The translations under genes and the position numbers were made by a program. Below, piece after piece: positions 11,601 to 21,635 of a stretch of 64,000 bases of DNA. The notes under the pieces were generated by a model. It was not told the DNA's origin and did not search any database. It saw only the letters and a list, made by a program, of their open reading frames with translations. The stretch spans positions 62,001 through 126,000 of the forward strand of contig QXCR01000035.1 of assembly GCA_004380135.1 (NCBI GenBank). Reading direction: 5' to 3'. Every line of letters starts with the position of its first letter. The stretch's first letter is position 1. This DNA is from Stemphylium vesicarium. Its lineage: Eukaryota > Ascomycota > Dothideomycetes > Pleosporales > Pleosporaceae.

Positions 11601-12857
11601 TGAAGACATGGGAGGAAATTTTGGCGATGCTTGCCTTGTGGTCTAGACGCTGCGGGGGCAAGCCTCACTGGCATTACCTTTTAGGAGAGACTCAATCGCG
11701 ATGAAAACTATATAGCGACGCTCGGCGAGTAACAGATAGCGGCTTTCACTTCGGTGAGAAATACCGTAGCGGTATCTGTTAGCAATAGTGATAGAGCGGG
11801 TACTGGCAGATTTGATGTTTGGTGGCTGCTCTGGCTGCAGTGGTCCAGTGCTGCTAGCGTCGGAGGATTGGAAAGCCGGCACACCCGGCGACCGGTAGGA
11901 AGAGTGTCGACAGGTTGACCTCAGGATTTGGTATAGGGGATATGTTTGCGGGGACAGACATACGTGTACACAGTCGGAATGTGGGAAAGCTCGATAAGCA
12001 GGAGAAAAGAAGAAAAGAGTGCATAGTAGCCAGCTAAGCCCCTGCCGAGAAGTTCTTCGAGAAGCAACGATCAGCGCACGCACAGCCGGAGAGCGCAGTG
12101 CACATCATTACTCAGGTGGGATTCCGTTCACGATTCCTTGTCGATCATGTGTCGGGTTAGTTGGAGTGGTTTGGTGCGACGCGTTCCCTAACAGGAGGGC
12201 ACCCATAGCTGGACTTTGAAACAGGCACGATCTGAATAGAGCGAAAACTCGCCATGTAACGTTACTCCGACCACAGAGGTTGTAAGCGGCGTCAGGCTCT
12301 AGCAAACACCAGGCCAGCAGCATCAAGGTGCGAAGTTGAAGGCGAGACTGCGGGAGGAGTGCGGCTGATTCGTCAGATGGCGGTCCTAGCGCAGGAAATA
12401 AGGGCAGCGAAGGGCCGAGCATGCAGCCTGAGGCCTGGACTTGTAAACATGACACGTTAGGGATTGCTCGAGAAGGGTAAGCTTGGATGTTCTGCGGTGC
12501 GAAGGCATTGAGAAGCGAAGCGAGGGGGCATGCTTTGAATTGATCAGACGGGCGAGAGGGAGTGCATGAGGGCCAAAGGGGAGGCAAAGCGCGCAGTGCA
12601 GCACCAGTGCCCAGGTGTCGAGCACGCACGCGCGGACGAGCAGATGGCAGGACAAAGGGCGCTAGGTTCAGCTTCGGAGGATCGTCGATTTGGCGTCCGA
12701 TGTAAGACAAGCCGCCAAGGGAACCGTACTGTTCTCCATGTATAGCCACCGTGTGACGGCAATGCGGCTTCCAGGACGAGTATTCGGTGCGGCCAGCGCG
12801 CCCGGCAGGACTGACGTCAAGCTGGATGCAGACGCAGTCTCGACTCTCGCGTGCGCT

Positions 12858-12873
12858 GGGGGGGGGGGGGGGG
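12858..12873. repeat. poly-G tract (16 bp)
   Basis: Uninterrupted run of G, followed by AA and a further G run. It is a homopolymer whose length may be unreliable in the assembly. Confidence 0.9.
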
Positions 12874-13313
12874 AAGGGGGAAATGGGCAGTCATCAGCAC
12901 GTAGCTTTTGACAGGCACGAATAAAACCCACACGGCGCCGGGCCCACGTTTCTGGCTGCGCTGGTGCTCGCCGGTGGCAGAGACGAAGAAGAAAAGAAAG
13001 AAAGATGGAAAAGTTTAATCGGCATACGTCTGCGACCAGTCGGGAGGGCTGTTGTAGGCGTCATGGCATTTCTGGCGCAGGGCGGCCAGGCGAGTCGGCG
13101 GTGACTTGGGGGGCGTGGTTTGCATAGGGGCTGGAGCGGAAGGGGCTACTGGGGTAGTGCTGTAAATCGTGCAGGCGCGACCGCCAGCCGAGAGCGTCTA
13201 GACTGTTCCAGCAACCGCGACCCACTCTTCCGCTGACCCAAGCCTGCCAGGGTCCCTCCACCACAAACTCTGTCCCGCCCACCAGAACGGCGGCGACGTC
13301 GTGGGCCTCGGAG

Positions 13314-13355
13314 AGCGTAGAGCGTAGAGCGTAGAGCGTAGAGCGTAGAGCGTAG
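13314..13355. repeat. tandem repeat, AGCGTAG x 6
   Basis: Six perfect copies of the 7 bp unit AGCGTAG, followed by a shortened copy (AGTAG). It lies about 620 bp upstream of the histidine kinase start. Confidence 0.95.
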
Positions 13356-13971
13356 AGTAGAGTGCAGCAGGCAATGTCGCCGTGGGATGCCGTGTCTTGT
13401 GTAGAGTGCCAGTGCCACCACCACCAGAGGCGCCACGGCAAAACTCCGCCAGATGCGTGCGGCCTTTGTCAACATCACCACCCACCACCAAACCCAGAGC
13501 GGGTCTGGAGGGTGCAAGGACACGCAAAGCCACAGCTCCGGGACGCGGTCTAGATCGACGGCCGGCCGCCAGCCCTCTTATGTGCGACTCTAGCAGACGC
13601 TCGCTCTGGCCCTGCCAAACCAACCATATCGCTGATTGCTTGCCGTGCCTGCCATCCCTCGCACTCCTCTTCGTTATCCCGCATACCGCATCCACCCCCA
13701 ATCCTGTCTGCAATACCGTCTCTCGTTAATGACGCCGCTGCCTGTTACTAATCGGATCCTTCGTCGAATCTGCCGCCTGCAGCCTTTGTAGTCCTCTCTG
13801 CCAGCCAAGCTCTGCATATCGTTCGTTGTCCACGCATCTCGCATCGCCCTACCCACTTGTCTGCCCATCAGCGCGGGTGGGCCACTTGCTGCTTCTGACC
13901 GCATCCGGTCACCACCCTGGTACCCATCCTGGACGCCCGTTCCGACAACAGCCTGGATGGAATTCTGAACC

Positions 13972-16679
13972 ATGGGGGAACCTACTACCATCCCACCTGA
14001 TATAATCGACCGTCAGTCACTCTGTTTCTCTCGCCCCATACCAGGTATGGTCGTACAACAAGGCGAGGACGGCTTCACCGAGGAACTGTCACGCATCTTC
14101 GACCCCGCAGAGAGCAACGCCGCCGAGCAACTCGTCTGTCTCAAGGAAAATTTGCGAAAAGCCGACACCGACAGCTTCTGGATCCAGCTCACCCAAGGAC
14201 TCGCCAAAATAGCCGATGCCCAATATGCCTTTGTTTCTAAGAGGATTCTGGTCGATGACAAGAACATTGCCGTCGAGCTGCCACCCATTGGAGAGCCTGG
14301 CGCCTGTCTGATGGGCGAAGCCTTCTACATCAACGACGACAAGGGCAACGGCCCAGGTCACCTGAGGAACTTCAAATACCATGCTTACCAGTGCCCGTGT
14401 GCCTACATGAAGCACGACAAAGTCTTTATAATCCCTGAAAAATTAAATGATTTCATCCTGAACAACCCAAACGACTTGATTATTCCCGGCGAGGCCTACC
14501 TTGGGATTCCACTCTTTGCCGAGGGCAAGTGTTTCGCGCATTTTGGTGTCATGTGGGGAAAAGAGGGGGCTGATCGACGTGTTCTAAGCTGGGGGTTTCT
14601 CGAGATGATGATGCACGGCCTCGAAGATATGATTCTGGAACGCGTGCTCGAGGGCAACCAGTTCGCGAATTCTGCACAGCCTGTTCTGGCCGAAGTACCT
14701 AAGATTGTACCCCACCGGGCCGTGTCAGTTGCACAGTCACTCAAGCCCTACGCGAGGAGTCTGTCGCATGAATTGAGGACACCGATGCAGGGCGTTGTCG
14801 GCATGTTGGATGTTATGATGGCGAATGTGAAGGAGGCAGCCGAGTCCTTCCAGTTGGACCCACGAACCCGCGAGATACTCAGCACTCTCAAGGAGAACAT
14901 TGAAGCTGTCCAAGGTTAGTCGTCAATAACATGTCATGTCGCAAAACTTCAGGTACTGACTAGGTCAAAGACAGCTCAAGACGTGCAGTCGAGGCAGCCG
15001 ACAATGTGGTTCACGCGTACGATATGAACATGGGCGTTCCAGAATCCCCATTATCTCCGCTAGACAAGACGCCCGATCAATGGAACACCTTCTGGCGGGA
15101 AATGCGACCTGATCTCATGATTACCGGAAATGACATGCGCGCACCCCTGCGCGGAATCAAGAGACGGAGAAACGAGGTTTCTTGGGTAGACCACGCTTCC
15201 AAAACGCGCGTGGCTAAACAGGCCCGCCAGCGTGTTCGAAATACACTCTCTGAAGAACCAATCATTCGAGGCACCAAGTCTTGCCCTCCAAACGCAAGCC
15301 AAAGCGAAATCGAACGTCTGGACCACACCTGTTCGCATGGAACCTCGTTGGGTACGTGCGACTCGACTACCTCCCCCATCTTCGCGTCAGAGCACTCTAC
15401 GGTACCTGGACTGCGGCATACAAATATAAGAGAAGTCTTACAATATGTGATAAACGATGCTCTCAAAGTAGGAGGAAGACCGGACTCTGCCATTGCCGAG
15501 GCAACAGATACAGGAGAGCGCATCGAGGTACGGACACGGAGCTCCAATGGCGAGGCGCACACCAAATGGATCGAGTGGACCGTCTCTCCCGATGTACCGG
15601 AGACCATTGTCATCGACGAACGAGACCTTGCTAAGATGGTATCCTGCCTCGCCCTAAATGCTATCAAGTTTACCCAGGACGGATCTATTACACTCCAAGG
15701 GACCCTCAGCTCAAAGGGCCGGTATATAGTCATCAACATCAAGGACACTGGCTCCGGCATCCCAGCGGCCTTCCTACCTAACCTATTTAAGCCTTTCTCG
15801 AGAGAAGACGACTCTTTGACAAGACAAAGCGAGGGGCTAGGTCTTGGTCTAATGGTTGCTAAGGGCATTGCAAGGAAGCTCGGTGGTGATCTTTTCTGTC
15901 TTCGGTCGCACGTGTCAGGACCAGGGAGAGGATCGGAATTCGAGATGCGTGTTCCACTTACCCCCGGAGAGATCTGCAGTCGTCCCGCGACACCGTTTGG
16001 CTCACCGACTCTTTCCATCAAGTCCCGCATGTCTATCGATCCCGAAGTGCCCCGCCTGGATCTCGCCCGTGGTCCCGTGACCCCTCCGCTTAACTCTGAC
16101 CCCTTCAAAAGCGACCGTGAGCGCCAGGCACCGACTACGCCTGCTGTCGCTGTCGACTCTACTTTGGCGAAAGACATTGGTCTTGCTACCCCTCGTCGCA
16201 CTTTGTCCCCTCCACGGCGGCATACTGCTCGCGCTTTGTCATCGGAGAGAGACGCGATTCCATCCGATCTCGGCATCCAAATACCTCTCAACATTCTCGT
16301 TGTAGACGATAACGCCATCAACAGACGTGTACTCGTCAGTATGCTCGGCAGACTCGGATATAAGAACATCGTCACAGCGTTCAATGGAAACGACGCTGTC
16401 GAGACTGTCCGTCGGAATGCCCTGGGACCTGCATCCGCAATCTTCGACGTTGTTCTCATGGACCTGTGGATGCCGCTGCTCGATGGCTTCCAAGCTACCG
16501 AAGCGATTCTGTCCATGGCAGAACTGGAAATCAAGCCCACAGTTCTCGCTGTCAGCGCAGACATCACCGACGCCGCTCTTGACAAAGCTGTCAAGAGCGG
16601 AATGAAGGGATTCGTCACTAAGCCCTTCATCACCCGCGATATTGCCCGATTACTTCGCACATATTGCGCGATTCAATAA
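13972..16679 (+). CDS. soluble GAF-domain hybrid histidine kinase
   Basis: Two exons, 13972-14914 and 14971-16679, 883 residues. The intron (56 bp) is fixed by the frame joining EAVQ to DSSRRAVEAADN. Domains in order: a GAF-like sensor (about 55-235); a dimerisation/phosphoacceptor helix with the H-box SLSHELRTPMQG, His at about 266; a catalytic ATPase with the N-box ALNAIKFT (Asn about 544) and G-box DTGSGIP, then GLGLGLMVAKG; a Ser/Pro-rich linker (about 640-740); and a receiver domain with VVDDN, phosphoacceptor Asp about 812 in LMDLWMPLLDG, and the conserved Lys about 865 in VTKPF. No transmembrane helix, HAMP or PAS repeat is visible, so it should be cytosolic, feeding a phosphorelay through a histidine phosphotransfer protein. 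The large spacer between H-box and N-box (about 275 residues, partly disordered) is unusual. An internal start at 14047 is possible. Confidence 0.9.
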
Positions 16680-17803
16680 GTTTTGCATTTTATTTCTGGT
16701 CCGGCCGTTTAGCCGCCAGCGTCTTCTTGGAAAGACAATAATACCTGTACACCGTCTAGACGACCATGATCTTGGGCGGCATGAATATTTTGGGTAGCGC
16801 ACATTATGATCACGACAGCATTAGCTGAAGCCGTTGGATGGCTTCTTTTACGGCGTTTAACAAGCGGGATACTTTTGGTTTAGGCGGGCTATAATACCCT
16901 TTGATGAACTTACATGTCAGGACGACCTGGAATAGGCGGTCGATAGTAGCATCTTCGGGCTACTTTGAATAATACAAAACCATTTACGATCTGCAAACTC
17001 TGTGTCTTGTTGCCTGTGGATCAGCTGAATGCAAGTGAAGCGAAAGTAAGACGTAATCTGTTATCAGCTGACGACGCAAACACTCGGTGAGGCTCTGCAA
17101 ACACCCGATTGCCGAGGAGGGCCCCGAAAGGCACGGCAATCTCGAGCCGCAGATGCAAGGAGATGATGATGTCGAAGGTGGGGGCGCCCCAATGGCGGGG
17201 CAAGGCCGAGGATGCCAGATGTAGCGAAGTGTCTCGGAATTTGGCCGCTCCCCAGTCTCGTCAAAAGAGCTGCAGACGGCGCAAACCCCAGATTCTCACC
17301 AGCCACAATTTTTCGCAGTTGAATTCGGTGCAGCAGAAGAGGAAGAACGATAGACGAGCGAATTATACGGGGCGGCGCGAAACGTGGTATCGGCGAAAAG
17401 TGGCTGGGTGTGGCTTAGCGTGTGGCGCATGCGGGTCAGTCTAGAGGACACATTTCTTGGGATGCGCCGAAGTCGAGACAAGTGCTGTTGCGCCGCCATA
17501 CAGCCGTCTCTGCCGTGGACAATCGCAGAATCTTCTTTCTGGTTCCTTTTCTTGGTTTTTATATTTGTGCCAGGGAACAGAGTAACTTGGTTTCCTCTTG
17601 TAATAATAGGAAGCGCACCGGAGCAAACGAAGTTCATACTTACGTCAGAGACGAAGGTACCCCGTTTGTACTTTCGCAGTCCCGAGACATTTATAATCCG
17701 AAATATACCCCTGCGAACAACACCAACGCGCGACGATTGAGCGACGAACGAACCAGTTTGCAATATCCTGAGAGAAGGCCTATCGGTGGAAGAGTCTGTG
17801 GGC
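16680..17803. other. intergenic region upstream of the Ca2+ ATPase
   Basis: 1.1 kb between two same-strand genes. It should hold the kinase 3' UTR and the ATPase promoter and leader. Overlapping open frames on both strands lack motifs. Nothing else seen. Confidence 0.4.
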
Positions 17804-20800
17804 ATGGAGAATGCATACACCAAGACGCCCGCTGAGGCATTGAGGCATTTCCAAGTCGAGGAACAAAAGGGTCTGAGCGCACAGCAGGTCAATAGCGCGA
17901 GAGAAAAGCACGGCAAGAATGGTACGTTGGGCCTCGTACACGGGCGGCGCACAGAGAGAGGTGCTAACGCGAGAAACAGCGCTGCCAGAAGACCCGCCAA
18001 CGCCCATTTGGGAGCTCATCCTCGAACAGTTCAAGGACCAGCTAGTTATCATCCTGCTAGGATCGGCTGCAGTATCCTTCGCACTCGCCCTCTTCGAGGA
18101 GGAAGAAGGCTGGACGGCATTCGTAGATCCGGCAGTTGTAAGTCGCCCCACCAGAGATAGACGCGTAGAGACGCTGACAGACTCTCTTCCCAGATCCTCA
18201 CCATTCTCATCCTCAACGCCGTCGTTGGAGTCTCGCAAGAAACCAGCGCCGAAAAGGCCATCGCCGCCCTCCAAGAATACTCCGCCAACGAGGCCAAGGT
18301 CGTACGCGACGGACACATTACACGCGTCAAGGCAGATGAACTGGTTCCCGGAGATGTCATTTCCGTCACTATTGGCGACAGGATTCCCGCCGACTGCAGG
18401 ATTCTGTCGATCCAGAGTAACAGCTTCAACATCGACCAATCCATCCTGACTGGAGAGAGCGAGAGTGTTCCCAAGGATACCAAGCCTGTCAAGGATGAGA
18501 ATGCCGTCAAGCAGGATCAGGTCAACATGCTCTTCTCGGGCACGACGGTCGTCACAGGCCATGCTACTGCGCTGGTCGTTCTGACTGGTGGCAACACGGC
18601 CATTGGAGACATTCACGAGAGCATCACCGCACAGATCTCGCAACCTACCCCGCTCAAGGAGAAGCTCAACGATTTTGGTGACCAGCTCGCCAAGGTCATC
18701 ACGGCTATCTGTATCCTCGTCTGGCTCATCAACATTGGCAACTTCAACGACCCCTCGCACGGAAGCTTTACCAAGGGCGCCATCTACTACCTCAAGATTG
18801 CCGTTTCGCTCGGTGTCGCTGCTATCCCCGAAGGTCTGGCTGTCGTCATCACAACATGTCTGGCTCTTGGTACCCGCAAGATGGCTGCTAGAAACGCCGT
18901 TGTCCGAAGCCTGCCTTCTGTCGAGACGCTTGGAAGCTGCAGTGTCATCTGCTCCGACAAGACGGGTACTCTTACCACCAACCAAATGAGCGTCAACAAG
19001 ATGGTTTTCCTCAATGAGAACGGCAACGGTCTTGAGGAGTTTGATGTTGAGGGTACCAGTTTCGCGCCTGAGGGCCAAGTCTCGTTCAAGGGCAAGCCAA
19101 TGGAGAACATTGCCGCGAAATTCGACACTGTACGCCAGATTTGCGAAGTTAGCGCACTCTGCAACGATGCAGCTCTTGCCTACGACTCCAAGAATGGTAC
19201 CTACAACCTCGTTGGTGAGCCCACTGAGGGCGCACTCCGTGTCTTGGCCGAAAAGGTCGGTACATCTGACGCTGCCCACAATGCCACCCGCGCAAGCACT
19301 TCTCCCGAAGGACGTCTCGACTTCTCGACTAAGCACTACGAAAGTCAATACTCTCGCCTGGCCACGTACGAATTCTCGCGTGACCGCAAGAGCATGTCTG
19401 TCCTGGTCAAGAACGGTAACTCGCAAAAACTACTCGTCAAGGGCGCTCCTGAGTCCATTCTCGATCGCTGCACCAATGTCATTGTTGGCAAGGACGGCAA
19501 GAAGGTCCCTATGAGCAAGCAGCTTTCCAGCCTCATCAGCAAGGAAATTGTCGAATACGGTAACCGTGGTCTTCGCGTCATCGCTGTAGCCTCCGTCGAA
19601 GACATCGCATCCCACCCGCTTATTTCCAAGGCCAAGACTACCAAGGAGTACACCCAGCTTGAACAAAACATGACTCTCATCGGTCTCTGCGGCATGTTGG
19701 ACCCTCCCCGCCCCGAAGTTCGTGACTCTATTGCCAAGTGCCGCTCTGCTGGAATCCGTGTCGTAGTCATTACTGGAGACAACCAAAACACTGCCGAGTC
19801 TATCTGCCGCGAAATTGGCGTCTTTGGCGCCAACGAGGATCTCACTGGCAAGTCCTTTACCGGCCGTCAATTTGACGATCTGTCCGAGTCTGAACAGATG
19901 GAGGCCGCCAAGAACGCCAGTCTCTTCTCACGTACTGAACCCACACACAAGTCCAAGCTTGTCGACCTCCTCCAAAAAGCCGGCGAAGTCGTTGCCATGA
20001 CCGGTGACGGTGTCAACGATGCTCCTGCTCTCAAGAAGGCTGATATCGGTGTCGCCATGGGCTCTGGTACTGATGTAGCCAAACTTGCCGCCGACATGGT
20101 CCTCGTAGACGACAACTTTGCCACGATTGAAGGTGCCGTTGAGGAAGGTCGATCCATCTACAACAACACGCAGCAATTCATCCGCTACCTCATCTCGTCC
20201 AACATTGGAGAGGTCGTCTCTATCTTCCTGACTGCCGCCATGGGCATGCCTGAAGCTTTAATCCCCGTCCAACTCCTCTGGGTCAACCTCGTTACCGACG
20301 GTCTCCCCGCCACTGCTCTTTCCTTTAATCCCGCAGACCACGACATTATGAAGCGCCAACCCCGCAAGCGTGACGAGCCCCTCATCAGCGGCTGGCTTTT
20401 CTTCCGCTACATGGTAATTGGCACATACGTCGGTGCGGCAACCGTCGGTGGCTACGCCTGGTGGTTCATGTTCAACAGTGCTGGACCTCAAATCTCCTTC
20501 TACCAACTCCGCCATTTCCACCGCTGCTCTACCCAGTTCCCTGAAATCGGCTGCGACATGTTCAGCAACACCTCAGCCCAGGCAGCGTCAACCGTCAGTC
20601 TGAGCATCCTTGTCGTCATCGAGATGCTCAATGCTATGAACGCGCTCAGCAGCTCGGAGAGTCTTCTCACCCTTCCGCTCTGGAAGAACATGATGCTCGT
20701 CTACGCCATCTGCCTGTCCATGGCACTGCACTTTGCGCTTCTCTACGTGCCCTTTTTGCAGGGTCTGTTTAGCGTCATTCCGCTTGATGGAAATGAGTGG

Positions 20801-21002
20801 AAAGCTGTCATGGCGATTAGTGCGCCGATTATGTAAGTTTTTCTCAGAATAAGTCCAGTCGCAAAAGGTTCCATTTGCTAACAAACATGATAGTATCATC
20901 GATGAAGGACTCAAGTTCCTCGAACGCAAATTCTTCATTCAAAAGGGTAATGAGAAGTTGCCCGCTGTCGAACAGGCGAATGGGCGACCGAAGAAGGATT
21001 AG
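17804..21002 (+). CDS. SERCA-type P-type Ca2+ ATPase (P2A)
   Basis: Four exons: 17804-17921, 17980-18137, 18194-20832 and 20894-21002; 1007 residues, the usual SERCA length. All P-type motifs are intact: TGES in the actuator domain, the phosphorylation motif CSDKTGTLTT with Asp at about 347, KGAPE in the nucleotide domain, and TGDGVNDAPALK in the hinge. Calcium-site sequences typical of P2A pumps are present: AAIPEGLAVVITTCLALGT in M4, and the NNTQQFIRYLISSNIGEV and LLWVNLVTDGLPATAL blocks of M5 and M6. It should pump cytosolic Ca2+ into the endoplasmic reticulum or a related store. The last intron is placed so that PIIIIDEGLKFLERK continues the final helix. It ends in a charged tail, PKKD, without a KKXX-type signal in the strict position. 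Confidence 0.96.
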
Positions 21003-21635
21003 GCGTCTTCTGAGGAGGTGACTTGTTCTTCTCCGCCTACCTCTCCGCGCCAGCTTCGTCGTGTTCGTGCGAGAGTGGCGCTGAGGGAGCGGTGGAGAGG
21101 CGATCGTGTATCATAGGAGTGGTGGTGGATCAACCTTTCACTTTTGTTTCAAGAGGCAGTAGGTAGAGCGCAACTGATGGCATGAACAAGGAACGTGTTT
21201 TGATACCTGAAATGCGTTTTTAGATGCTAGAAATGGTTTAGTTGTGTGTAGTAGAACTCTTTCTCTGTTTGCGATGCGAAATATCAAGAAATATCTGTTA
21301 AACAAGGCTTGGTGTGCATGTCTCGCTGCTGGACGTGGGTAAGTGGGAATCCTGTGACTTGTTTCTACGTGCTTTGGTGTTGTAGAATGACTATTTTACA
21401 TTGAACTCTTCGACGCTTGGTGATGCGTGACTCTGCTGACAAGATAAAGGAAAGTCTCTCCAGCAGATCTCCGCGCCTTTTAATAAGTCAAAGAGGACTG
21501 AGACTGATCACCATCAAGACAAGATTAGTTATCCAAGTGTTTGATGCCCACACGCTTCCCCATTTAATCCATCCGATCCTCCCCAATTCTCTCTGTTTCC
21601 CTTTCTCACAAGCGCCAAGGACAAGAAGGCCACCT
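21003..21635. other. convergent 3' intergenic region
   Basis: Between the stop codons of the Ca2+ ATPase and the AT-hook-like gene. Presumably two 3' UTRs; no other feature seen. The long plus-strand open frame that runs from 21417 to 22379 is the antisense of the downstream gene. Confidence 0.4.

Larger units (their letters stand above)
8646..13971. other. gene-poor stretch of 5.3 kb with simple repeats
   Basis: I cannot support a gene here. Open frames are short, overlap on both strands and resemble nothing; the longest (12108-12749 minus) is Pro/Leu/Ser-biased. Contents I can name: a GAGAAGAT-type microsatellite near 10118-10142, a 16 bp G run at 12858-12873 and a 7 bp tandem repeat at 13314-13355. 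The last few hundred bases before 13972 presumably hold the promoter and 5' UTR of the histidine kinase gene. Confidence 0.45.

Noticed and set aside
12108..12749. Open frame of 213 codons on the minus strand in the gene-poor region
   Set aside because: Strong Pro/Leu/Ser/Ala bias, no family motif, and overlapping frames of similar quality in other phases.
15077..16660. 527-codon minus-strand frame through the histidine kinase gene
   Set aside because: Shadow of the kinase coding frame, which carries complete catalytic motifs.
17780..19426. 548-codon minus-strand frame through the Ca2+ ATPase gene
   Set aside because: Shadow of the pump's coding frame on the opposite strand; no independent motif.
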